A stretch of DNA of 64,000 nucleotides from Pedosphaera sp. (GTDB lineage Bacteria; Verrucomicrobiota; Verrucomicrobiia; Limisphaerales; SXQI01), in NCBI GenBank assembly GCA_025359965.1, contig JANYDC010000107.1, positions 1 to 64,000 on the forward strand, given 5' to 3'. This document shows positions 1 to 7,893 of this stretch, piece after piece. The position numbers and the translations under genes are program-made. Below the pieces are notes generated by a model. That model did no database searches and had not been told where the DNA came from. It worked only from the letters and a program-made list of their open reading frames with translations. How positions within the stretch are numbered: position 1 is the first letter of the stretch; every line of letters begins with the position of its first letter.

Positions 1-26
1 ACCGCCTAAGCGGGACGCCGGAACCT

Positions 27-69
27 GCGGTGTGCCCGGATGACAGGAAAAACATCCGGACCGCACCGC
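27..69. repeat. imperfect inverted repeat at the window edge
   Basis: Arms 27-42 and 53-69 are nearly complementary (one reads GCGGTGTGCCCGGATG, the other is close to its reverse complement), with about ten bases between them. A second short palindrome, AAAACGGA / TCCGTTTT, lies at 99-106 and 128-135. They lie beyond the point where the receiver reading frame breaks and may be the end of an inserted element or a terminator. No transposase is visible. Confidence 0.3.
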
Positions 70-118
70 AAAAGCGGCACGCAAACGACGAAAATCATAA
101 AACGGAAGCCCTTAGATT

Positions 119-217
119 CTAAAACCATCCGTTTTTCAAAAACCTGTTAGTGGCCTGATCATCCACCACTAGGATGCGGGCCAGACTGGATGAGGATTGG
201 GTGGCGGTGTGGGGCAT
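119..217 (-). pseudogene. truncated response regulator (receiver N-terminus only)
   Basis: The ATG overlaps the stop codon of the upstream hybrid kinase by one base (TGATG), a typical translational coupling. The 32-codon frame carries the first strand and acidic pair of a receiver domain, ARILVVDDQATNR, and then meets a TAG seven codons later. The phosphoacceptor aspartate, the conserved Thr/Ser and the Lys are all missing. The break falls near 146, where the sequence becomes palindrome-rich. I infer that a full CheY-like partner of the kinase was disrupted by insertion, deletion or rearrangement. The rest may lie beyond the window edge. Confidence 0.6.
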
Positions 218-2577
218 CAGGAGGGGGGTTGGGCGGTGAGTTTCGCAACAAGGGCTCCAAACTGCAAAAGTTCCTTCTCGACGGCGATCACATCGTAATT
301 TACGGCGTGCTCCGTGAGGGACCGGGCGTAGAGGAGAAGCTCCGGGCTGGAGTATTGTCCGCCTAGGGTTTTAAGTTTTTCAGCAAAGTTTTTGGTTTCA
401 TTGACGGCCAGACTGTCCCGTACCAGCGGCCATTCCTCCGACTTCAGACGGCGCAACTCCTGCATCGCTTCGTCCGGCCAGATGCTTAAAGAGGGGGTAA
501 CGGGATCGGACGGTTCGCCCCCCGACTTCTGGGGGGGCTGAGCGGCAGTTGGCGGCTGCCACGGCAGGAACTGCGAGACCTCGGCAAAAAGTTGGCCTTT
601 GGAGAAAGGCTTGCGCAAATAACCGCTGAAGCTTTCCAGAAGTGGGGCTTCGTCCTGCATCAACGCCGAGGCCGTAACGGCAACGACCGGCAACAGTTCG
701 AGGCCGGGCGAGCGGCGTATTTGGGCCAGGGCCTTGCGCCCGTCCAGTCCGGGCATGCGGATATCCAGCAAAACCAGATCGGGCCGCGCCTTGATGGCCT
801 GAGACACCGCCTCAAAGCCGTTGGATCCAAAGATGAGCTTGTGGTGCGATTTGGAAAGCATCCCCTCAATCAGCCGACAGTTAGCTTCGTTATCATCCAC
901 CACTAACAAGGTGGAAGGGCGCAGGTCGTTGAAATTGACATCAATCTCCGCGAGCTTCTTTTCCGGTGTAAAATGGCGCGCCGAAATGGGGGTGTTGGGG
1001 AATCTGAGGTGGAAGGCCGAGCCTTCCCCGAGAACACTGGCGGCCGTCACTGTGCCGCCCATCATTTCGGTGAGGCGCTTGACAATGGACAATCCCAGGC
1101 CCGTGCCCTGCCGCTCTTTCTCACTATGGGCGCCTGATTGCACGAATGGCTTGAAAATGGCATCCAGTCTGTCGGCGGGGATGCCCACTCCAGTGTCCTG
1201 AACCTCAATGATGAGGAGCACATGGCTGCTGCTCTCGGCTTTCTCCCAATTGACGCGGATGAATATTTTGCCTTCGTCCGTGAACTTCACCGCGTTGCCC
1301 ACCAGGTTAACCATCACTTGGCGAAGCCGCATGCGGTCCATCAAAAGCGCACGGGGCAAATCCTCCGCCAAAATGCATTCAATCCGCACGTTGCGCTTGG
1401 CGGCAGCCTCGGAAAAAACGGTGTGGATAAACTCGCAAATGTCGCGTGGATCGGTCGGCTCCAGACGAAGTTGGATGACCCCGGCCTCGATCTTGGACAT
1501 GTCCAGTATGTCATTGATCAGCTGGAGGAGCGAGTCGGCGCTGGCCCGGATTGATTTCAGATACTGCCGGTGTCTGGGCTCGGCCAGCTCGTGGCTGAGC
1601 AGTTCACTGAAACCGAGAATGGCGTTCATGGGCGTGCGGATTTCGTGGCTCATGTTGGCCAGGAAGAGTGACTTATGCTCGCTGTTGCGCTCCGCCTCAA
1701 GCTTGGCTTTAAGAAGCTCCTGTTCCCGCTTTTGGTGATGCAAGGTCATGCGAGAAAGCCAGAATGCAAAGATTCCCGCTCCAATCCCCAGAAGGCCTGC
1801 CACCAAGCTGGTCAGGCTCGCCCGCAGCAGCCGCTCCCGGTCCATCCCCCCCTCGACGGAGGTCAATTCGGACTGTAACGCGGTAATCCCCCGGACTTGC
1901 GACCTCATTTTGTCCATCATGACTTTGCCAATTCCCGTGGCGATAATATCAGCAGCAGCCTGAAAGCCCTGCTGCCTCCGGGTTTCAACGATCATGCCGA
2001 GGCGGTTGAGAATCACTGCTATCTGGGCGCGGAGTTCAACGGACTGCTGGAGCAGCCTCGAATCCTGCCTCGACAGCTCAATGAGCTGGCTGAGGGCTGC
2101 GGGTAGGTTGGTCAGCGAACGGCTGTAGGGTTCAAGAAAAGATTCTTTGCCGGTAATGGTATAGCCGCGCTGACCGGTTTCGGCATCCACGGTCAGCCTG
2201 AGAACCTCCTGTGCCGCAGAGCGAACGGCAAAAGCCTTCCGCCCTTCCTCCAAACTGCGCGAAAGCTGCACCCACGTGATGGCAGCAAGAATTACACCTA
2301 CAATCGAGAGGGTCAGCCACAGAATGACCACCGTCTTGAAGATGCTTTTGTTGGGGTATCCTTGCATAAACTGACCAGCGGTCACAAAATCAGCCATCGT
2401 CCGCGATAGCAAGGCCAAATACTGAGTTATAGAACCGGTTTGTCTCTTTCTGGCCATAGTGCTCGTTGGAACATGCTGGGTTTCGGAACAGCGCCATGCG
2501 ACGGACGTGGAAAAGTCAGAAAAAATCCAGGCTGATTTTAAAGTCCATAAGTTAACAGTTGAACCTAACACACTCAT
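217..2577 (-). CDS. CHASE3-type hybrid sensor histidine kinase
   Basis: Membrane-bound hybrid kinase. Hydrophobic segments at about 81-101 and 252-275 bracket a periplasmic helical domain of CHASE3 type containing AETGQRGYTITG. The H-box HEIRTPMNAILGF puts the phospho-His near 311. N, G1 and G2 boxes (NLVGNAVKF, DTGVGIP, GTGLGLSIV) mark the ATPase at about 410-527. A receiver follows at about 556-672 with Asp in LVLLDIRMPG. The last 80 residues resemble the helical tail often seen after the receiver in such kinases, without a clear HPt histidine. The first 60-70 residues look non-coding, so Met61 (2397) or Met71 (2367) is a likelier start. The truncated receiver gene is coupled downstream. 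Confidence 0.88.
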   Translation of the reverse strand: MSVLGSTVNLWTLKSAWIFSDFSTSVAWRCSETQHVPTSTMARKRQTGSITQYLALLSRTMADFVTAGQFMQGYPNKSIFKTVVILWLTLSIVGVILAAITWVQLSRSLEEGRKAFAVRSAAQEVLRLTVDAETGQRGYTITGKESFLEPYSRSLTNLPAALSQLIELSRQDSRLLQQSVELRAQIAVILNRLGMIVETRRQQGFQAAADIIATGIGKVMMDKMRSQVRGITALQSELTSVEGGMDRERLLRASLTSLVAGLLGIGAGIFAFWLSRMTLHHQKREQELLKAKLEAERNSEHKSLFLANMSHEIRTPMNAILGFSELLSHELAEPRHRQYLKSIRASADSLLQLINDILDMSKIEAGVIQLRLEPTDPRDICEFIHTVFSEAAAKRNVRIECILAEDLPRALLMDRMRLRQVMVNLVGNAVKFTDEGKIFIRVNWEKAESSSHVLLIIEVQDTGVGIPADRLDAIFKPFVQSGAHSEKERQGTGLGLSIVKRLTEMMGGTVTAASVLGEGSAFHLRFPNTPISARHFTPEKKLAEIDVNFNDLRPSTLLVVDDNEANCRLIEGMLSKSHHKLIFGSNGFEAVSQAIKARPDLVLLDIRMPGLDGRKALAQIRRSPGLELLPVVAVTASALMQDEAPLLESFSGYLRKPFSKGQLFAEVSQFLPWQPPTAAQPPQKSGGEPSDPVTPSLSIWPDEAMQELRRLKSEEWPLVRDSLAVNETKNFAEKLKTLGGQYSSPELLLYARSLTEHAVNYDVIAVEKELLQFGALVAKLTAQPPS

Positions 2578-2583
2578 GAACGG

Positions 2584-3726
2584 TTAGGCGATGAGGCGTT
2601 GGGTCTCGGGAGAATTTTCTGGAGTTAGGGATGAAGTAACATGAAATCCGCTGCTCGATTGAAGTGAAGATAAAGCAATGAGTTCGTGAATGAAGCGAAG
2701 CTTTTCCACCGCTTTGGGTGGAATGACGAAGGGGTAAACATCGGGAAGCCCCATGCCACGATTGATCGCGTTTAGAGCAAGGGTCAGAGGTATCCATCGG
2801 TCCAGGAGATTCTCAAACGGAACGATCCCCATCGGAGCCCCACCAGCCGCCACAGAGATTGCGCTTGAAGGGTTCTGAAGAGTTGCGAGGCCAATCCCAA
2901 AAGAAGCGGCGGTTTCAAGGGTATCCACACTGTGCAGGTAATGAGCCCATGTTTCGGCCCAATCCTCCCAAGGATGGACGCTGGCGTAGGCAGAGACGCA
3001 GCGAGTGTTCCAATCGGCCGGGGGGCCTTGGGCATAGTAGTTCCCCAGCGCGGAGGTGTAATCCAATGTTTCATTGCCAAAAAGTTCCCGAAATCGTTCG
3101 AGATGCTGGGTTTTGTCCACCAGTCTGTCCCAATAATAGTGGCCAACCTCGTGGCGAAAATGCCCCACCAGGGTACGATAAGGCTCGTGCAGACTTACCC
3201 GGCGGCGCTCCCTCTCATCGTCGTCCGCCTCGGCAATGTTCATGGTGATGACCCCGGCATCATGCGAGGTTAGTACAACGGGTCCATTGGGTGGATCTCC
3301 CAGAAAACGAAAACTCAGACCAGGAAGGCGGCTGCCGGTCGAGGCCCCCAGCGGTAAACTCAATCGAAGAACCGTATAAACGCATCGCCTTTTGGCCAGT
3401 TCAAGCCTGCGCCAGCGGTCCAGATTTCCCTGCACAGCCAGGTCGGGCACCACCACATTCAGCCGGCAGGAAACACAGAATGGTTCCGGGTCAGCCAGTG
3501 AGAGCGTCCAGTTGCAAACTTGGTGCTGGGTGCGGTTTAGGCAATGACGCACCGTGGAGTTGTGCGGACCCCCGACCACTCCCGATGTGCCAGTATGGCC
3601 CGATGGCGCCACGCCAACCATCTCCGCAGTGGAAAGGTTAAAACCCAACTCATACTGGCAGCGGACACAATGGTCGTTTTCGAAGAACACAGGCATATCG
3701 CAGTGATCGCAATGGAAGGATTTCAT
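2584..3726 (-). CDS. putative zinc-binding metallopeptidase with N-terminal zinc ribbons
   Basis: About 380 residues. Starting at the ATG at 3726, the protein opens with a Cys-x2-Cys ... Cys-x2-Cys zinc ribbon (Cys 6, 9, 20, 23), followed by a second group of cysteines (about 62-87). The centre carries HEVGH at 192-196 followed by a Tyr/Trp-rich helix, the HExxH signature of a zinc metallopeptidase. The layout matches the 'putative zinc-binding metallopeptidase' family (DUF2248/Zn_peptidase_10 type). There is no signal peptide, so it is probably cytoplasmic. Its stop lies six bases before the hybrid kinase frame, so co-transcription is possible. The substrate is unknown. Confidence 0.78.
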   Translation of the reverse strand: MKSFHCDHCDMPVFFENDHCVRCQYELGFNLSTAEMVGVAPSGHTGTSGVVGGPHNSTVRHCLNRTQHQVCNWTLSLADPEPFCVSCRLNVVVPDLAVQGNLDRWRRLELAKRRCVYTVLRLSLPLGASTGSRLPGLSFRFLGDPPNGPVVLTSHDAGVITMNIAEADDDERERRRVSLHEPYRTLVGHFRHEVGHYYWDRLVDKTQHLERFRELFGNETLDYTSALGNYYAQGPPADWNTRCVSAYASVHPWEDWAETWAHYLHSVDTLETAASFGIGLATLQNPSSAISVAAGGAPMGIVPFENLLDRWIPLTLALNAINRGMGLPDVYPFVIPPKAVEKLRFIHELIALSSLQSSSGFHVTSSLTPENSPETQRLIA

Positions 3727-3875
3727 TGAGTTAAACTGAGTGGTTGGGGGTATCGGTTTGTTGGCCTGTGTACGAGCCAAAGTGGTCTATCCAAACAAGC
3801 CGCGTTGACAATGCCTTGAAAACATTGCCCACGATGAAGCCCCCGAGAACCTGCGACAAAATTTGTAATGTGGGG

Positions 3876-4166
3876 CTAATTCTTGCGGCGGATCAGGACG
3901 CCAAGAAGCGCGCCCACCCCCAGAGCAATGCCTATGGCCTGATAGGGATTTTTGCGCACCAATTGATCTGTCGCTTTCGCGCCTTCGCGAGCCTTGTCCT
4001 GCACATGGGCTAAGGCGGCTTTGCCTTTCTCCAAGCTCTCAGCCAGTCGTTTACGGGCGTTCACGACTTTGGCCTCACCCACATGGGCAGTGGATTCTAA
4101 CATGGCTTGCACGTCGTCATAGAGGCTTCCAAGGTCATTTGCGGTCGGATCAGTTTGTTTATCCAC
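3876..4166 (-). CDS. YqjD/ElaB-like DUF883 membrane-anchored protein
   Basis: A 96-residue protein with a charged, mostly helical N-terminal part (about 1-70) and a C-terminal hydrophobic helix (IGIALGVGALLGVLI) followed by RRKN. This is the layout of the DUF883 family (ElaB, YqjD, YgaM), inner-membrane proteins that bind ribosomes in stationary phase in Escherichia coli. It lies with other small stress-type genes. Family membership is well supported by length, topology and the NPYQAIGIALGVGALLG end. The ribosome role is known for homologues only. Confidence 0.82.
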   Translation of the reverse strand: MDKQTDPTANDLGSLYDDVQAMLESTAHVGEAKVVNARKRLAESLEKGKAALAHVQDKAREGAKATDQLVRKNPYQAIGIALGVGALLGVLIRRKN

Positions 4167-4245
4167 AGGTATGTATTTTATGGTTGAGGTTAAATGGGGA
4201 AATCACCTAAGGGTGCTGAACAATGCGCAAGGGGAAATCAGTGTC

Positions 4246-4395
4246 TCAGGTGATGCGATTGCCCTGAATCACACGCACTAGAAGTAAAACCAAAGCCACC
4301 ACCAAAAGGATGTGAATCAGTCCGCCCATGGTGTAGGATGAGACAAGACCCAATATCCAGGCAATGATAAGAATTAACGCTAAGGTGTTAAGCAT
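4246..4395 (-). CDS. Lmo0937-family small hydrophobic protein
   Basis: A 49-codon gene. It begins at an ATG preceded by a strong Shine-Dalgarno (AGAGGAG, 5-6 bases upstream) and encodes two hydrophobic helices separated by SSYTMGG, ending RVIQGNRIT. This two-helix layout with a central Gly-Gly-x-x-His is typical of the lmo0937 / DUF5670 family of tiny membrane proteins, often found beside CsbD- and DUF883-type stress genes as here. The function is unknown; a role in envelope stress is an inference from neighbours. Confidence 0.8.
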   Translation of the reverse strand: MLNTLALILIIAWILGLVSSYTMGGLIHILLVVALVLLLVRVIQGNRIT

Positions 4396-4840
4396 ATTTT
4401 TCTCCTCTGAGTGGAGGTTATTAAGTATCCCTCCGCGAGTATGACCACTCTTTAGCGGGTTTCATGCCACAAGGCGTTTGTTGTGGTTTGTGGCCGTTAG
4501 TTGAGCGTTTTGAATTCATGAGGGCGGTGAACTTGACTAGTACCGGGTATTTTGCATGTGAGGAAATTTTAAGTATTGCAAATTGCAAGGGAGCATCACT
4601 TCGAAACGCGCTTCGCCTCCAAATTGGTCAAAGCCCCTTTTAAAGTGCCCCTTCCCTTCAGAATACTGCATTGAAATGCTCACTTTATGAGAGCATCGTA
4701 ATTGCTTGATAGGGGTTGTTTTCTAAGGCTATTTCGGAAAAAGCGCGCGATCAACACCTCGGCACGCTTCCTGCAATCAGTTTTTGCGTTATCAAGACAG
4801 GCCAGATCGGAAGCCCAAACGCAGCCATGGAGGAACGCAG
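4396..4840. other. 445-base intergenic region upstream of csbD-like gene
   Basis: Divergent promoter region between the Lmo0937-like gene (minus) and the CsbD-like gene (plus). It is AT-richer than its surroundings. I see no convincing ORF and no clear sigma-54 or sigma-28 site. It presumably holds the promoters of the stress cluster. Confidence 0.5.
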
Positions 4841-5032
4841 ATGAACACATTAGAAATCAAAGGGAATTGGAACATCATAAAGGGAAAATTGATCCAAAAA
4901 TACGCCAATCTCACGGAAGATGATTTGAAATTCGTACAAGGCAAGGAATACGAATTGATAGGACGCATCCAAAAGCGCACAGGCCAAACCAAAACAGATG
5001 TGGAAGCAGCCATGAAGGATTGCTGCAATTAA
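4841..5032 (+). CDS. CsbD-like stress protein
   Basis: A 63-residue hydrophilic protein beginning MNTLEIKGNW, with GKLIQKYANLTEDDLKF and a middle GKEYELIGRIQKRTG, the pattern of the CsbD family (KGxxKQxxGxLTDDDL...GxxxxLxGxxQxxxG). The ATG at 4841 is preceded by GGAGG and fixes the start. CsbD genes belong to general stress regulons in several phyla (sigma-B in Bacillus); the biochemical role is unknown. The following gene begins nearby in another frame, so the two are probably co-transcribed. Confidence 0.88.
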   Translation: MNTLEIKGNWNIIKGKLIQKYANLTEDDLKFVQGKEYELIGRIQKRTGQTKTDVEAAMKDCCN

Positions 5033-5061
5033 CAGGGGAAGCACTCACGAAAAAAGTTGTA

Positions 5062-5658
5062 ATGAAAGCCAACCCGTCATTCGTCCAAATTCCAGCCCCA
5101 GCCTTGATGAGGAGCAAAGCAAGCAATTGGAACTCCACCACACTGACCTTCGATGAGCGAGATGTGGAAGCGCGGCGTGGGGGCATACGCTATCCCTTTG
5201 TCCCTGAAGCGCCTCGGAACCATCATCAAGGCTATGCGGCTCCACAAGACCGAATCCTGCGGGCCTCTGAGTCCTCTGCAATTAAGCGAGTCCCCGAGAC
5301 ACGCGAGGAAACTCAGAATGAAGACAACACAAGGGAAGTTCACCATCTGTTCAAAAACGAACCCACAACATTTGTTCTCCACGCCCCCGAAGCACGATCA
5401 GTCCAGCTTGCCGCTGAGTTTACTGAGTGGGAGGACCAATGTTTGGAAATGAGGTCTGAACCTTCTGGCGTGTGGTCGATAACGGTTGATCTTCCGCCCG
5501 GTTGGTACTTATACCGCTTCATTGTCGACGGGGAGTGGGAGGATGATCCCAATTGTTATTTTAAGATACCGAATCCGTTCGGCTCCCGTGACGCAGTAGT
5601 CCAAGTGCCATGGTCGGACCGCGATTCCGATCCTACTCAATTTGAAAGCGAGCGATAG
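5062..5658 (+). CDS. CBM48/AMPK-type glycogen-binding domain protein
   Basis: About 198 residues from the ATG at 5062 (a longer frame opens at 5020, inside the end of the csbD-like gene). The first 100 residues are polar and low in order. The C-terminal 85 residues (HAPEARSVQLAAEFTEW..., then PPGWYLYRFIVDGEWEDDPN) form an early-set carbohydrate-binding domain like those of glycogen-branching enzymes and AMPK beta subunits. No catalytic domain is present. Stand-alone CBM48 proteins of this sort occur beside stress or glycogen genes. A carbohydrate-binding or scaffolding role is inferred. Confidence 0.72.
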   Translation: MKANPSFVQIPAPALMRSKASNWNSTTLTFDERDVEARRGGIRYPFVPEAPRNHHQGYAAPQDRILRASESSAIKRVPETREETQNEDNTREVHHLFKNEPTTFVLHAPEARSVQLAAEFTEWEDQCLEMRSEPSGVWSITVDLPPGWYLYRFIVDGEWEDDPNCYFKIPNPFGSRDAVVQVPWSDRDSDPTQFESER

Positions 5659-5713
5659 ATTTTTAGAAACAATCATTCCGACACAGTGTCCATGTAGCAA
5701 TATTATTCTTATT

Positions 5714-5860
5714 ATGCAATACTACTTAAAACAAGCCCAACTTATCCTTCTAGTTGCAGCCATAGTCCTTGCCACCTCGACTGGATGCAAGAACACTGCC
5801 CACGGCGCTGGAAAAGACATCGAAAAAGTGGGAGAAAAAATCCAAGAGAAATCCAAGTAA
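5714..5860 (+). CDS. entericidin-like small lipoprotein
   Basis: A 48-codon gene. The hydrophobic signal segment (LILLVAAIVLATSTGC) ends in a lipobox with Cys at residue 25, followed by a short mature part NTAHGAGKDIEKVGEKIQEK. The 'GC-NT-x-GxGKDI' pattern is the hallmark of the entericidin A/B family. Entericidins are small envelope lipoproteins induced by stress or stationary phase. It is the last gene of the stress-type cluster. Confidence 0.85.
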   Translation: MQYYLKQAQLILLVAAIVLATSTGCKNTAHGAGKDIEKVGEKIQEKSK

Positions 5861-6058
5861 CAATATTAATGCTCCGCGGGCCCGGTCCTGATTTTTCGCG
5901 AGGCAAGGCCATTTGAGTTCAGAGCGCGGAGCAGCGTCGGGGTAGGACAAGTCGCGGGGCCCGCAGTTGGGATTGAAACTTGTGATCCAGCGAAGTGCGC
6001 TGCTTGTTCGCCCCATGTTGTTGGCAGCGGGCACCATTCCCAAACTAATTTGGGAGGC

Positions 6059-6820
6059 CTAAGTCCGCGAAAAAACCGATTTCGCCAGCCCGGTGGCCCA
6101 AGACCAGTTTCTCGATGCATAGCGGGCGGTGAACCGCTTCAAGGCAAAGCGATCGGTGGCGCTGGTATTCATGCCTGTATCCGTGGTGCAAGCACTGCGA
6201 TACCCGGCTGCCTCCACAATATCCCGAACGGCAGGATTCCAGTCGCCGTAGGGGTAACAAAAATGATCAACGGCACGGCCAAACTCGTCCTCCAACCGCT
6301 TTTTGCTGGCACTGACCTCTTCGCGAGCGAGAGCAACGGGCAAGGCGGTCAGGCGTGGATGTGTGCAGGTGTGAGAACCGATGGTATGGCCTGCCGCAAG
6401 CCATTCGCGGACTTGCCCTACGTCCATGATGGCTTCAGGGGCCTCACCATGGGCGACGTCCCATTCATTCCTTCGTCCAAGCAAGCTTGAGGGGAGGAAC
6501 TGGATTGCGGCGAACCCGGTTTCAGCCAACGGGCCGATCCCATGCTTCAAAGCATTCACGTAGCCATCGTCAAACGTGAGAATAACGCGTCGTCCGTGAG
6601 GTGGTTTGGTGGGTGCATCGAATGAACCCGATCCAAATCCAGCCTCCTTCAATTCAAGCAATTGTCTGAGAAAAAGCGCCTTACCGACATACAACCCCTT
6701 CAAAAGAACTCCGCGCGGACGAGGACCCAGCTTGTGATAGGTCAGCACAGGCGTGCCCGAAACAAACACGTCTTGGAACGGCTGCAGGCTGGTATAATAA
6801 TGAGGAAGTGGTGAACTCAT
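6059..6820 (-). CDS. polysaccharide deacetylase (NodB family)
   Basis: A 253-residue NodB-fold protein (carbohydrate esterase 4). Motif 1, TFDDGY, lies at 82-87 with the catalytic base and metal-binding Asp; motif 2, SHTCTH, at 149-154 gives the two metal His; FCYPYGDWN resembles motif 3. There is no signal peptide. It heads a polysaccharide/LPS region, so it probably removes N-acetyl groups from a sugar of a surface polysaccharide or its lipid-linked precursor. The exact substrate cannot be read from sequence. Confidence 0.87.
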   Translation of the reverse strand: MSSPLPHYYTSLQPFQDVFVSGTPVLTYHKLGPRPRGVLLKGLYVGKALFLRQLLELKEAGFGSGSFDAPTKPPHGRRVILTFDDGYVNALKHGIGPLAETGFAAIQFLPSSLLGRRNEWDVAHGEAPEAIMDVGQVREWLAAGHTIGSHTCTHPRLTALPVALAREEVSASKKRLEDEFGRAVDHFCYPYGDWNPAVRDIVEAAGYRSACTTDTGMNTSATDRFALKRFTARYASRNWSWATGLAKSVFSRT

Positions 6821-6839
6821 GCATCAAAGGAAGTCACGC

Positions 6840-7034
6840 TCATTCTACATCAACATCCTCAAGGGTCGCCACAATAAGATTGATTTGCTCGCGCACACGA
6901 CTGACGTGGAATTGTATTTGACGGGCCGACATCAATCCATATGATCGCCAAAACGAGCGCGCAACAAACATTTTTGCATCCGCGCCAGGCAGTGCCAGTG
7001 TCAATGCGTATGGGACCAGTTCAACAAAACTCAT
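6840..7034 (-). CDS. small hypothetical protein (doubtful)
   Basis: A 64-codon frame just upstream of the deacetylase on the same strand. It has no recognisable motif: a weakly hydrophobic start (ELVPYALTLALPGA), then a helical stretch ending REQINLIVATLEDVDVE. There is no Shine-Dalgarno. It fills the space between the deacetylase and the divergent methyltransferase, and may be a remnant or chance frame. Confidence 0.25.
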   Translation of the reverse strand: MSFVELVPYALTLALPGADAKMFVARSFWRSYGLMSARQIQFHVSRVREQINLIVATLEDVDVE

Positions 7035-7064
7035 GCTCGGAGGACCGCAATTCCCAATGACGAG

Positions 7065-7715
7065 ATGAAATTAAAACACTGGATACGTTTTATCCTCTAC
7101 CGGGACTCGACTTGGCAAGGGCAGTTCTCCGCCCTCGCCCCCCTACTGCTAAGCATCAAGGGGATGGAGCGCACGGTGGTAGATATTGGGGCCAACGACG
7201 GGTTTTTCAGCTCAAACTCCTACCCATTCATTGCGCGCGGCTGGAAAGCAATCCTCGTGGAACCCCATCCCCAAGCATTTGCCAAAGCAAAACATCTCCA
7301 TCGGAAGCGATCCAAAGTCACTCTTTTAAACGCTGGATGCTCTGATCAGGAGGGTGATTTGGAGTTGAACACTTATGCGGACGACGATGGCGGAAGCCAT
7401 TCGTTTCTCGGCGAGAACGGTTGCAGGGGCGAGGATAGCGCTCGTATCCTTGGGCATTCACATCAGGTCAAAGTGCACCGTTTGGATTCACTGATGAAAC
7501 AGTTCCAAATAGCCCCAGACTTCGGACTTCTCACCATTGATACCGAGGGCCATGATTTCAAAGTTCTTCGCGGTATAGACTTATCCCAGCATGGCCCACG
7601 AGTCATCATTACTGAAAAGAATCCCGACGACGGGGAGAAATTCTCTTATCTGCAAGCAAATGGGTACAGCCTGAATCGTGTCCTTGAATACGATACCATC
7701 TGGACCAGAAACTGA
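7065..7715 (+). CDS. FkbM family methyltransferase
   Basis: A 216-residue SAM-dependent methyltransferase. The SAM-binding motif I is VVDIGANDGFF (about 38-48), followed by ILVEPHP (motif II) and, further on, LLTIDTEGHDFKVLRGID, the conserved end of the FkbM fold. Members O-methylate sugars or polyketides. Its place among glycosyltransferases suggests methylation of a surface glycan, or possibly of flagellin glycan; neither can be decided from sequence. Confidence 0.88.
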   Translation: MKLKHWIRFILYRDSTWQGQFSALAPLLLSIKGMERTVVDIGANDGFFSSNSYPFIARGWKAILVEPHPQAFAKAKHLHRKRSKVTLLNAGCSDQEGDLELNTYADDDGGSHSFLGENGCRGEDSARILGHSHQVKVHRLDSLMKQFQIAPDFGLLTIDTEGHDFKVLRGIDLSQHGPRVIITEKNPDDGEKFSYLQANGYSLNRVLEYDTIWTRN

Positions 7716-7893
7716 CGCGAGACAAGACGTGCCGGATGCCGAATCTGCCTAAGAACGGGTATGAACTCAGGGAAACGACCTCATTTTCAACTTGCGGAAC
7801 AGCAAGCTTGCCAACGAGTATCTCTGAACCTGATTTAATGCGACGCACAATTGACACCGAGGCGCAAAAAAACTTCCGCACTTTTATTGGCGG

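Noticed and set aside
5871-5963. GC-rich imperfect inverted repeat after the entericidin-like gene
   Set aside because: The arms (GCTCCGCGGGCCCGGTCCT and a segment ending GCGGGGCCCGC) pair only in part; too weak to call a repeat element.
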